This document shows positions 6,992 to 15,141 of a DNA stretch of 50,781 nt, one piece after another. The notes below the pieces were generated by a model. It worked only from the letters and a program-made list of their open reading frames with translations. It did not search any database and had not been told where the DNA came from. Location of the stretch: positions 1 through 50,781 of the forward strand of contig QYQM01000102.1 in assembly GCA_007280905.1 (NCBI GenBank). The letters run 5' to 3'. Source of the stretch: Porphyromonadaceae bacterium. GTDB taxonomy: Bacteria; Bacteroidota; Bacteroidia; Bacteroidales; UBA12481. The translations under genes and the position numbers were made by a program. Every line of letters starts with the position of its first letter. Positions within the stretch are counted from its first letter, which is position 1.

Positions 6992-7633
6992 TTACAGTTC
7001 GACCAATTTCTCTTTTATTGCGTATACCACCAGGCTGGCGGTATTGCGGCAGCCGGTCTTTAACAGAATATTTGCACGATGGCTGTCGACTGTACGTTTG
7101 CTAAGGCATAAAGAATCAGCAATCTCCTGTGTCGACATCCCTTTGCAGATCAAGAGGATGATTTCTTTTTCGCGATCAGATAATGGGGAATCCGGAGTCA
7201 ATTCCTCGGGAGAATTCTTCAGGGAATTTACCAGGTTCATAAGAAGTTCCCGCGAAAAATAGTTACCACCTTCCATAACGGTTTCGAGAGCCATTTTGAC
7301 TTCAGTGAAATCGGAGTTCTTGAGTAAAAATCCTTTAACTCCGGCATCAACCATTTTAAAGTAATAATCCTGTTCACCAAACATACTCAATGTAATTATC
7401 TTTAAATCTGGATATTTCATTAATGCCAGTCTCGCAGCTTCGATTCCGTCCATTTCAGGCATGGCAATATCGAGCATAACAATATCGGGTTTACTTTGGT
7501 CAAGCATATTCAGAAACTCAACACCATTAGATGCCTCTCCTCCAACCTCAAAACGATTCAAAGCATCGATCAGCATCCGCAGGCCCTTCCTGAAAAGCTT
7601 GTGGTCATCAACCAGCATTACTTTGTATTTCAT
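6992..7633 (-). CDS. NarL/LuxR-type response regulator
   Basis: 213 residues. Residues 1-125 are a receiver domain: acidic pair DD (VMLVDDHK), phospho-acceptor aspartate in VMLDIAMPEMDG (about D55), the switch threonine/serine region (ITLS) and a lysine near GFLLKNSD. Residues about 148-213 are a LuxR-type helix-turn-helix (LSDREKEIILLICKGMSTQE, then SLCLSKRTVDSHRANIL). It is the output half of the two-component pair; its start overlaps the end of the kinase gene by 4 bp (ATGA). It lies just upstream of the Hdr-like operon on the same strand, separated by a palindrome, so control of that operon is possible but not shown. Confidence 0.93.
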   Translation of the reverse strand: MKYKVMLVDDHKLFRKGLRMLIDALNRFEVGGEASNGVEFLNMLDQSKPDIVMLDIAMPEMDGIEAARLALMKYPDLKIITLSMFGEQDYYFKMVDAGVKGFLLKNSDFTEVKMALETVMEGGNYFSRELLMNLVNSLKNSPEELTPDSPLSDREKEIILLICKGMSTQEIADSLCLSKRTVDSHRANILLKTGCRNTASLVVYAIKEKLVEL

Positions 7634-8584
7634 GACTTCTTATTTGCCTTTACCTTGATAAATACCCGGATACCCAGTCCCGGTTTTGATTCAACAACCA
7701 GATCACCCTTCAGGGATTTGATCCTGGATTGGATGTTGGTCAATCCCGACCCATCCCGGTCTTTTTCTTTCATGGTACGGTCGGCGTCAAAACCAATCCC
7801 GTTATCCTGATATTCCAAAAACAGCTCTCCGTTTTCATATTTCAGTGAAAGGCTGGCTTTTGTTGCCTGAGAATGTTGAATAGTATTGTGGATCAATTCA
7901 CTGGAGATACGATAAATGACAACCTCAATATTCTCATCCAACCGCTCATTCTTCAGATTGGTTTGAAAGTCGATTTCCAGTTGACCGGTTTGGACAATTT
8001 TATGAACATAATTGGCTAACGCCCTGATCAGTCCAAAATTAGCCAGCACATGCGGGCTAAGATGGTCGGAAATATCTTTGAGGCTACGGATGGCCTCGTC
8101 AACCGTTTCAGTGGCATTGCGGATAATGGTAAGACTTTGCTGATCGCGTGCAAGATGTTCAAGTGTCGAAACCGACATTTTTATAGCACTGAGAAGGGGG
8201 CCCATTCCATCATGTAAATCCTTGGCAATCCGGGTGCGTTCAGTTTCTTCGGTCTGGATTATTGCAGTTAAAAAGCGCCTCTCTGTTTTTCTCCTTTCGA
8301 TCTCCACTTTCTTCATATAATTAAAAATCTGCTGAATCAAATAAACACCCGTAGCAAAAAAAACAGATGTTATTACACCCATCCAGATATACAACTCCCG
8401 GAAATAATCGGGTTTGAAATCGCTGATAAAAGGAAGGAACTCGATGGAGGATTACCATCAACAAAAACCCAAACGTAATAAGGATCCACGACAGCGCGTA
8501 TTTTGTAACGCTGAACAATTTAAGTGCGATCCCTGCTGCAATCAACTGCAGGATAATGGAGAGGGCGAGAAGAATCTTCAGCAT
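7630..8584 (-). pseudogene. Sensor histidine kinase, HisKA_3 type, with an internal frameshift near 8440-8455
   Basis: The C-terminal 254 codons hold a HisKA_3 dimerisation helix (RIAKDLHDGMGPLLSAIK, phospho-histidine in DLHDG) and a HATPase domain (SSELIHNTIQHS, YQDNGIGFD, GSGLTNIQSRI). Translation from the ATG at 8584 gives two membrane helices (MLKILLALSIILQLIAAG; WILITFGFLLMVI) but in another frame. The kinase frame upstream of its first ATG still reads IEFLPFISDFKPDYFREL before hitting stops. The two frames join exactly at about 8440-8455, so one base gained or lost splits an otherwise normal kinase. A promoter element (8604-8611) fits the 8584 start. Alternatives: sequencing error, or a truncated soluble kinase from 8394. 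Confidence 0.75.
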
Positions 8585-8603
8585 GGCAAATCGGATTGGT
8601 GAC

Positions 8604-8611
8604 CAAAGGTA
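8604..8611 (-). promoter_or_regulatory. Putative promoter -7 element for the kinase-regulator operon
   Basis: TACCTTTG on the minus strand matches TAnnTTTG exactly and lies 19 bp before the ATG at 8584. It supports that start over an upstream one whose sequence is low-complexity and histidine-rich. Confidence 0.5.
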
Positions 8612-8639
8612 GTGAGATTCGAATTGAGAATTTTGAATT

Positions 8640-8770
8640 TTGAAGTTAAAGTTGGAAGTTAAGATATCATGCTGGTGATGGGTGATGTGTGCAGGTTGCA
8701 GGTTGCAATGGTTGTGGTGGTTGTGATGGTTGTGATTGTTGCAGTACTGACAACCGGCAACCGACAACAA
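8640..8770. repeat. Low-complexity and dispersed-repeat intergenic region
   Basis: On the plus strand it runs through GAAGTTAAAGTTGGAAGTT, then GCAGGTTGCAGGTTGCA (8691-8707), then imperfect units GGTTGTGGTGGTTGTGATGG (8710-8729), and ends with a copy of the GACAACCGGCAACCGACAAC family (8749-8768). Nothing gene-like is seen. It separates the divergent kinase and FISUMP genes. Confidence 0.7.
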
Positions 8771-8827
8771 AAAAATCAAAAAATCGCAATCCCACTCCGT
8801 AAATCATCATTCTTTAAACCTAAATCT

Positions 8828-8835
8828 TAACTTTG
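8828..8835 (+). promoter_or_regulatory. Putative promoter -7 element for the FISUMP lipoprotein gene
   Basis: TAACTTTG matches TAnnTTTG exactly and lies 17 bp before the ATG at 8853. Confidence 0.5.
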
Positions 8836-8852
8836 CCTAAACTGAATTTACT

Positions 8853-10043
8853 ATGAAAAGGTATTTCCTGTTAGTCTCCAGCCTGACGGCCTTTGCTATT
8901 TTCCTGATTTGGCAATCCTGCGCTAAGGAGAACCAGCCTCCTGTAGCTCAATTTACCATCGATCCTGTTACTGGAAATGATGAAACGATTTTCGTGATGG
9001 ATGCTTCAGCCACTGCTGATCCCGACGATAACGCAGAAACGCTGATGGTTATCTGGGATTGGGAAGGAGACGGCATTTTTGACACACAATATGCAACCCG
9101 GAAAAAGGGTGATCACAAATACAACAAATCCGGCAACTATATGGTCACGATGATTGTGAAGGACCCTCGCGGACTGACGGATACGCTAAAGGCACCCCTT
9201 GTTGTAAGCAGTTCAAACCTTCCGCCCGAGGCGCCATTTAATCCACAGCCGGCGGATGGTGCGGTTACTCTGACCGTAAATCCCTGGATGAAATGGAGCA
9301 GCAGCGATCCTGACGGGGATCCGATGTTTTTTACCTGTTTCTTCGGTAAAACCAATCCTCCGGCCCAATTCATTGCCAGCCAGATGTTCGGGACTTTCAG
9401 CCCGGGCAAACTCGATTATGGCACCACATATTATTGGAGAATCAGAGCCCGGGATAGCAAAGGGAATATCACTGAAGGTCCCGTATGGAGCTTCTCGACA
9501 TACGACCTCCATTTCCAAACCATTACAGATATACGCGACGGGCAGAGTTACCAGGCTATCCAGATGGGTGATGCATGGTGGATGGCTGAAAACCTGCGCT
9601 ATGATGCCGGGGAAGGAAGCTACTGTTATGAAAATAATGCCACCCGTTGCGAGAATTACGGGAAACTCTATACCTGGGAAGCTGCCATGCGGTCATGCCC
9701 CAATGGCTGGCATCTGCCATCACTGCAGGAGTTCGAAACCATGATCGACTTAATAGGTGGACCGGAAATTGCCGGAGGTAAACTTAAGGATCTTGAGAGA
9801 CAGCTTTGGAAGGATGTCAATGTTGGAGCAACCAATGAAGTGGGATTCACTGCCTTGCCTGCAGGCCGCAGATATGACTCGGGATTATTTGCCGGCATTA
9901 GCTATTATGCCCAATTCTTCTCGTCAACCGAATACAACAACCGTGAAGCCTTTAATATGACCATCGGTTATGATTATGCCAACGCCTTTATTTACAACTA
10001 CAAGAAGGCTTATGCGATATCGGTGCGGTGCGTGAAGGATTGA
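8853..10043 (+). CDS. Lipoprotein with PKD-like domain and FISUMP domain
   Basis: 396 residues. A signal peptide ends at a lipobox-like IWQSC (C23), so it is probably a lipoprotein. Residues about 28-120 are PKD-like (PPVAQFTIDPVTG; IWDWEGDGIFD; KSGNYMVTMIVKDPRG). Residues about 125-215 resemble a fibronectin III-type fold (PPEAPFNPQPADGA; YYWRIRARDSKGN). Residues about 220-396 are a FISUMP domain (Fibrobacter major paralogous domain: WWMAENLRYD, YGKLYTWEAAM, CPNGWHLPS, GFTALPAGRR, FFSSTEYN, SVRCVKD). FISUMP proteins are surface proteins of unknown biochemical role. The gene converges on the CLC gene with 3 bp between them. Confidence 0.87.
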   Translation: MKRYFLLVSSLTAFAIFLIWQSCAKENQPPVAQFTIDPVTGNDETIFVMDASATADPDDNAETLMVIWDWEGDGIFDTQYATRKKGDHKYNKSGNYMVTMIVKDPRGLTDTLKAPLVVSSSNLPPEAPFNPQPADGAVTLTVNPWMKWSSSDPDGDPMFFTCFFGKTNPPAQFIASQMFGTFSPGKLDYGTTYYWRIRARDSKGNITEGPVWSFSTYDLHFQTITDIRDGQSYQAIQMGDAWWMAENLRYDAGEGSYCYENNATRCENYGKLYTWEAAMRSCPNGWHLPSLQEFETMIDLIGGPEIAGGKLKDLERQLWKDVNVGATNEVGFTALPAGRRYDSGLFAGISYYAQFFSSTEYNNREAFNMTIGYDYANAFIYNYKKAYAISVRCVKD

Positions 10044-10046
10044 TCG

Positions 10047-11807
10047 TTAATCCTCCGACATTTCTTTCATCATTTCGCGATATTTCGAGAAAACACGTGC
10101 CCGGCTCACGCACCCAAGGTATTTGCCCTGATCTAAAACCACCAGGATATATTTCCCGGAGGCTTGTATTTTCTGGGCAATCTGCTCGACAGAATCGCTC
10201 ACCTCAACAAGATATTCAGGGGTATACATCAAGTCCCGGCACAGCGTGGTCTGGTACTGTTCAGTTTTAAACATCACCGGCCGCAATCGCTCCATAATGA
10301 TCAGTCCAAGAAATATTCCGGCTGAATCAAGCACCGGGAATACGTTCCGTGTGGATTGGGCTACCACCTGCACCAACTCACCGAGGGTTTGATCAGGTGA
10401 AACCGATTGGATGTCGTGCTCAATCAGACCCCTGATATTCATTCTGGTAAGAGCTGCTTTATCCTTATTGTGTGTGATCAGTTCGCCACGGCTAGCCAGC
10501 CGGCGGGTGTAAACCGAATGGGGCTCCACCAGGTGTGCCGTAATATAGGAAATGGCGACAGTCAGCATCAGCGGTATGATCAGGAGGTATCCACCGGTGA
10601 TCTCCGCAATCAGGAACATGGCAGTCAGGGGCGACCGCATCACTCCCGACATTACGCCTGCCATACCCACCAGGGTGAAGTGGGTTTCCGACACATTAAC
10701 CATACCCAAAGTATTCAGCAATCGTGCCAGGAAAAAACCGCTCAAACCGCCCAGAAACAGGCTCGGGGCAAATACTCCCCCAACTCCGCCGGCACCTGTG
10801 GTCACTCCGGTGGCTATCGCTTTCACCAGGATGATCCCCAGGATGGCTCCCAAAAAAATCCATGGATCCTGAATTTTGCTGAACCACCAGCTTTTGGCTA
10901 ATATCTCTCCCGGATTGCCCATCAGGAGGCTGTGCAAGGCATTATACCCTTCACCGTAAAGCGGAGGAAACAAAACAATCAGTAAAGCCAGCACAACTCC
11001 ACCGATCAGCCATTTTACCCAAACAGAGGAAATGGCATCCATTTTACCCTCTACCAACCGTAATCCCTGTGAAAAATAGATCGATATAAGACCGGTAAAA
11101 ACACCAAGGATCAAAAAAGCCGGCAATTCCGATACCGTGAAGATGTCTGTCAAAGAGTATGAAAACAAAACAGCGTCGCCCATCAGCAGCCACGCAACCG
11201 AGGTTGCCGTCACTGCTGAAATTATGAGTGGCAGCAGCGAGGCCATCGTCAGATCGAGCATTAAAACCTCAAGTGCGAAAAGTACTCCGGCTATAGGAGC
11301 CTTAAAAATGCCGGCAACTGCCCCGGTAGCCCCGCAAGCCACCAACAGGGTTATCGATTTGTAATTCAAATGAAAACGCTGACCAAGCCAGGATCCGACC
11401 GCCGAACCGGTCAGGACGACCGGGGCTTCTAATCCGACAGATCCCCCAAAACCCACAGTCAATGTACTGGCAACCATGGAGGTATACATGTTATGCCTTT
11501 TGAGCAAACTGTTCTTCTTGCTGATGGCATATAGTATCTTGCTGATTCCGTGAGAAATAGAATCTTTAACCAGATATTTCACATAGAGTACCGTCAGTAA
11601 TAAACCTACAATCGGATAAAGCAGAAACATCCAGTTAACCTCTGAAACACGGAAACCACTGATGAGAAAAACATTTGTGTAGTGGACCGCATTCTTGAGA
11701 ATAACAGCCGCCAGTCCGCTGATCAGCCCGATCACAAAGGCCAAAACAAAGGTTAATTGCCTACTGGAAAGTTTGACCGGGAAAAAATTGAACAGAACAT
11801 TTCTCAT
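10047..11807 (-). CDS. CLC-family chloride channel/antiporter with C-terminal CBS domains (first of a tandem pair)
   Basis: 586 residues, about ten to twelve hydrophobic helices followed by two CBS repeats (about 445-586). The gating-glutamate motif is GGSVGLEAP (E127), and the third ion-path motif is GGVGGVFAPSLF. The first ion-path motif, usually GSGIP, is changed to SHGIS (residues about 85-89). Whether it is a channel or a chloride/proton antiporter cannot be judged by eye. Its neighbour upstream on the same strand (11855-13645) is a clear paralogue, and the two are separated only by a short palindrome. Confidence 0.93.
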   Translation of the reverse strand: MRNVLFNFFPVKLSSRQLTFVLAFVIGLISGLAAVILKNAVHYTNVFLISGFRVSEVNWMFLLYPIVGLLLTVLYVKYLVKDSISHGISKILYAISKKNSLLKRHNMYTSMVASTLTVGFGGSVGLEAPVVLTGSAVGSWLGQRFHLNYKSITLLVACGATGAVAGIFKAPIAGVLFALEVLMLDLTMASLLPLIISAVTATSVAWLLMGDAVLFSYSLTDIFTVSELPAFLILGVFTGLISIYFSQGLRLVEGKMDAISSVWVKWLIGGVVLALLIVLFPPLYGEGYNALHSLLMGNPGEILAKSWWFSKIQDPWIFLGAILGIILVKAIATGVTTGAGGVGGVFAPSLFLGGLSGFFLARLLNTLGMVNVSETHFTLVGMAGVMSGVMRSPLTAMFLIAEITGGYLLIIPLMLTVAISYITAHLVEPHSVYTRRLASRGELITHNKDKAALTRMNIRGLIEHDIQSVSPDQTLGELVQVVAQSTRNVFPVLDSAGIFLGLIIMERLRPVMFKTEQYQTTLCRDLMYTPEYLVEVSDSVEQIAQKIQASGKYILVVLDQGKYLGCVSRARVFSKYREMMKEMSED

Positions 11808-11831
11808 GATAATACTGCTTACTATATGAAA

Positions 11832-11849
11832 AGACGCAAATATGCGTCT
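11832..11849. repeat. Palindromic element, AGACGCA arms
   Basis: AGACGCA and TGCGTCT flank AATA, followed by CTAC, so it is a truncated member of the GTAGRGACGCATAAT family. It lies in the 47-bp gap between the two CLC genes. Confidence 0.7.
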
Positions 11850-11854
11850 CTACC

Positions 11855-13645
11855 CTAATCCTCGCTCCACTTTTTCAGCAGTTGCCTGTATGACGAAAAC
11901 AAACGTGCCCTTGATATAAAGCCAATATACTGGCCATTGGAAAGCACAGGTATGTTAAAATCACTGGACTGATGAAATTTAAGGGCAACGTCTTCCATGC
12001 TTTCACCCGGTGAGATGGTAACCGGGGACTTAGCCATCAGGTTTCGGATAAAAACCGTGTTATACAATTCAGTTTTGAACATAATTTCACGTACATTGTC
12101 CATATTCAAAGCACCATAATAATTATTCTCGTCATCCACAACCGGATAAATATTACGCTTTGAAGTGGCAATCACGTCAACCAGATCGCCCAAAGTCGCA
12201 TCAAGCTTAATCGGGGAAAAATTGGTTTCGATCAGCTTATCGACCTTCATCAATGATAACACAATTTTGTCCTTATCCTGCGTGAAAAGCTGCTTGCGGC
12301 GTGCGAGATGGATATGATAAAATGAGACTGGCTGAAAAAACCGGATAGTGATATAGGACACACCGGCAGTGATCATTAATGGTACAATGAGATGGTACGC
12401 CAGTGTGATTTCGGCCATCAGAAAAATACCGGTCAGGGGAGCGTGTAATACACCCGCAATCATCCCCGACATTCCTACCAATGCAAACAATACCAATGAA
12501 ATATCCGTATGGAAAAAATAATTGTAAACAGAGCCAAACAATAATCCACCGGCCATACCGGTAAACAGGCTCGGTGCAATGATTCCACCAATACCGCCGG
12601 CCCCGATGGTCAGGGCGGTTGCCACAACCTTCATGAGCACCAGTAAAACCAGTATCAGGATGGTTGCTCCTGCCTCGCCCGAAAAGGTATAATATCCGGA
12701 TTTATCGAAAATGAACCCCAGGTCGCCATTCAAAGCCCGGTTAATCGAATCATATCCTTCACCGTACAGACTGGGAAACAGAAAGATCAGCAAACCCAAT
12801 AAACCAGCAGCAACAAACCATCGGCTCCATTTCGACCGGATCTTTTTAAAAAGATCATCCACCCCGACAATAACTTTAGTGAAATAGAGTGATACCAGAC
12901 CTGTGAAAACTCCTAGCAGGATAAAAAGCGGTACTTGTTTCATTTGGAATACCTCGGTGATTTTAAGGGAAAGGAGCACGTCCTGCCACAGAAAAAGATA
13001 TGAGGCAAGAGTTGCGCTTATGGAGGCAAGCAATAAAGGAACCAGCGATGAGAGGGTCAGATCGAGCATCAGCACCTCGATGGTAAAAATAATAGCTGCG
13101 ATCGGTGCTTTGAAAAGGGATGCCAGTGCACCCGTAACTGCACAGCCAATCAGCAGAATAATCTGCCGGTAATTCAGGTGCAACAATTGCCCCAGGTTAG
13201 AGCCAATAGCCCCCCCGGTCAGAACAGCTGGCCCCTCCAGGCCAATGGAACCTCCGAAACCGGCCGTCAGTATGCTGGTTATGGTCGAGGAAAACATATG
13301 GTGAGGTTTGACTGCACCTTTAGTACCGGAAATGGCATGAAGGATGACAGGAATTCCCAAGCCGATCCTGACCTTCAGAACATAATGCACCAGTAAAACA
13401 ACCAGTGCGATGCCAACAGCCGGATATACAAAGAACCAGTAGTTATGCACTTCCGCTGAGAAACCATGAGTAAGCTGGGTTCGGATCAGGTAAACGGCAT
13501 TCTTCATGATTACGGTGGCCAGACCCGATAATAAGCCAATCAGGACGGCAACAACCAGGAAAAAATTCCGGTTTGAAATGTTACGGATTCTCCAGCGCAA
13601 GAATCTGACCAACAGATTGTACCGTTTTTTATTTTTTAAACTCAT
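11855..13645 (-). CDS. CLC-family chloride channel/antiporter with CBS domains (second of a tandem pair)
   Basis: 596 residues with the same layout as its neighbour: a hydrophobic CLC core and two CBS repeats (about 455-596). It keeps a more canonical first ion-path motif (GLGIP, about 95-99), the glutamate motif GGSIGLEGP (E137) and GGIGGIIAPSLF. The C-termini of the two proteins are alike (SRARLFSSYRQLLKKWSED here, SRARVFSKYREMMKEMSED in the other), pointing to an old tandem duplication. A near-consensus -7 element (TAACTTTA) lies about 20 bp upstream of the start, so it probably heads the pair. Confidence 0.93.
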   Translation of the reverse strand: MSLKNKKRYNLLVRFLRWRIRNISNRNFFLVVAVLIGLLSGLATVIMKNAVYLIRTQLTHGFSAEVHNYWFFVYPAVGIALVVLLVHYVLKVRIGLGIPVILHAISGTKGAVKPHHMFSSTITSILTAGFGGSIGLEGPAVLTGGAIGSNLGQLLHLNYRQIILLIGCAVTGALASLFKAPIAAIIFTIEVLMLDLTLSSLVPLLLASISATLASYLFLWQDVLLSLKITEVFQMKQVPLFILLGVFTGLVSLYFTKVIVGVDDLFKKIRSKWSRWFVAAGLLGLLIFLFPSLYGEGYDSINRALNGDLGFIFDKSGYYTFSGEAGATILILVLLVLMKVVATALTIGAGGIGGIIAPSLFTGMAGGLLFGSVYNYFFHTDISLVLFALVGMSGMIAGVLHAPLTGIFLMAEITLAYHLIVPLMITAGVSYITIRFFQPVSFYHIHLARRKQLFTQDKDKIVLSLMKVDKLIETNFSPIKLDATLGDLVDVIATSKRNIYPVVDDENNYYGALNMDNVREIMFKTELYNTVFIRNLMAKSPVTISPGESMEDVALKFHQSSDFNIPVLSNGQYIGFISRARLFSSYRQLLKKWSED

Positions 13646-13786
13646 ACCTTCTTCAAGAAAGGTTTAAAGTTAACCGTTGCGAATATAGGTTAACTTCTTT
13701 TAACCTTTTATTTTAAAAGGCTCCCCCTCCCAATTCCCCGGGAATCTTTATCTTTAGAGGTCCAAAATATTAGTAATTCATTGGTT

Positions 13787-15067
13787 ATGAAAAGAGATAC
13801 TGCAATCTTTGACCTGATCCGGAAAGAAGAAGAAAGGCAGAGGAACGGAATTGAACTCATTGCCTCAGAAAACTTTGTCAGTCAGCAGGTACTCGAAGCC
13901 ATGGGCTCGGTACTGACAAATAAATATGCCGAAGGATATCCCGGGCACCGGTATTATGGCGGTTGTGAAGTAGTCGATGAAACCGAGCAGCTGGCAATCG
14001 ACAGATTGAAACAGCTGTATGATGCTGAATATGCCAATGTTCAGCCCCACTCGGGTGCTCAGGCCAATATGGCGGTTTTCCTCACGGTGCTAAAGCCCGG
14101 TGATACATTCATGGGGTTGGACTTATCGCATGGCGGCCATCTGTCGCACGGATCTCCGGTGAACAGTTCAGGCATACTCTATCGTCAGGTGGCATATGGG
14201 GTAAAAGAAGAAACCGGTCGCGTGGATTATGAAATGATGGAGGAGGTTGCGTCACATGAAAAGCCAAAAATGATCATTGCAGGCGCATCAGCCTATTCGA
14301 GGGAATGGGATTATGAACGGATGCGTGCCATTGCCGACCAGATCGGTGCTATTTTGATGGTTGATATGGCTCATCCTGCCGGACTGATCGCAGCGGGGTT
14401 ACTGAACAATCCGGTGAAATATGCACATGTTGTAACCTCAACCACTCACAAAACCCTTCGGGGCCCGCGCGGCGGAATCATTCTGGTTGGTAAGGATTTT
14501 GATAACCCCTGGGGAATTGCCACAAAAAAAGGTGAAGTCCGCAAAATGTCGTCTCTCATAGATTCAGCGGTATTTCCGGGAATCCAGGGTGGTCCGCTCG
14601 AGCATATCATTGCTGCTAAGGCCGTTGCATTTTACGAGGCATTAAGTCCGGAATTCAGGGTTTATCAGCAGCAGGTAAAGAAAAATGCAGCCGTAATGGC
14701 CGAAGCTTTCATGAACAAAGGATACAAAGTGATCTCAGGTGGTACCGATAATCATAGCATGCTGATCGATCTGCGCACCAAAGTGCCCGAAATCACCGGA
14801 AAACAAGTTGAGAATGCATTGGTCAGGGCGGATATCACAGTCAATAAAAACATGGTTCCGTTCGACTCGCGCTCACCTTTCCAAACTTCCGGCCTTAGGG
14901 TTGGAACACCGGCAATCACTACACGCGGCTTGAAAGAAAAACATATGGAACCGATTGTCAGCCTCATCGACCGGGTTATTACCGACATTGCCAATGAAGG
15001 CCTGATCCTGAAAACAAAGAAAGAGGTGAATGAGATGATGGGCGGATTGCCGATATTTGCCGAATGA
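13787..15067 (+). CDS. glyA: Serine hydroxymethyltransferase
   Basis: 426 residues from the ATG at 13787; a TTG two codons earlier is possible but less likely. The enzyme interconverts serine and glycine with transfer of a one-carbon unit to tetrahydrofolate, and needs PLP. Hallmarks: [24 protein letters not shown], the PLP-lysine motif [15 protein letters not shown], and the C-terminal [17 protein letters not shown]. Full family length. A near-consensus promoter element (TATCTTTA, 13749-13756) precedes it. It stands alone, followed by a palindromic repeat. Confidence 0.97.
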   Translation: MKRDTAIFDLIRKEEERQRNGIELIASENFVSQQVLEAMGSVLTNKYAEGYPGHRYYGGCEVVDETEQLAIDRLKQLYDAEYANVQPHSGAQANMAVFLTVLKPGDTFMGLDLSHGGHLSHGSPVNSSGILYRQVAYGVKEETGRVDYEMMEEVASHEKPKMIIAGASAYSREWDYERMRAIADQIGAILMVDMAHPAGLIAAGLLNNPVKYAHVVTSTTHKTLRGPRGGIILVGKDFDNPWGIATKKGEVRKMSSLIDSAVFPGIQGGPLEHIIAAKAVAFYEALSPEFRVYQQQVKKNAAVMAEAFMNKGYKVISGGTDNHSMLIDLRTKVPEITGKQVENALVRADITVNKNMVPFDSRSPFQTSGLRVGTPAITTRGLKEKHMEPIVSLIDRVITDIANEGLILKTKKEVNEMMGGLPIFAE

Positions 15068-15075
15068 CAAATATT

Positions 15076-15098
15076 GTAAAGACGCATAATTATGCGTC
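15076..15098. repeat. Palindromic element, GACGCATAAT core
   Basis: GACGCATAA and TTATGCGTC form a perfect 18-bp palindrome (15081-15098), with degenerate outer arms. Located just after glyA, where it could terminate transcription. Confidence 0.8.
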
Positions 15099-15141
15099 CA
15101 TGACAAAGTTCAATTAATATGCAACAAATAACCAGGAAATA

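Noticed and set aside
8585-8779. N-terminal extension of the kinase gene rich in His and Asn
   Set aside because: It is a translation of low-complexity repeats upstream of a good promoter match at 8604-8611; the start at 8584 is preferred.
10047-13645. Reading the CLC pair as a recent duplication
   Set aside because: The two proteins differ widely along their length, so the duplication is old or the pair was assembled from diverged paralogues.
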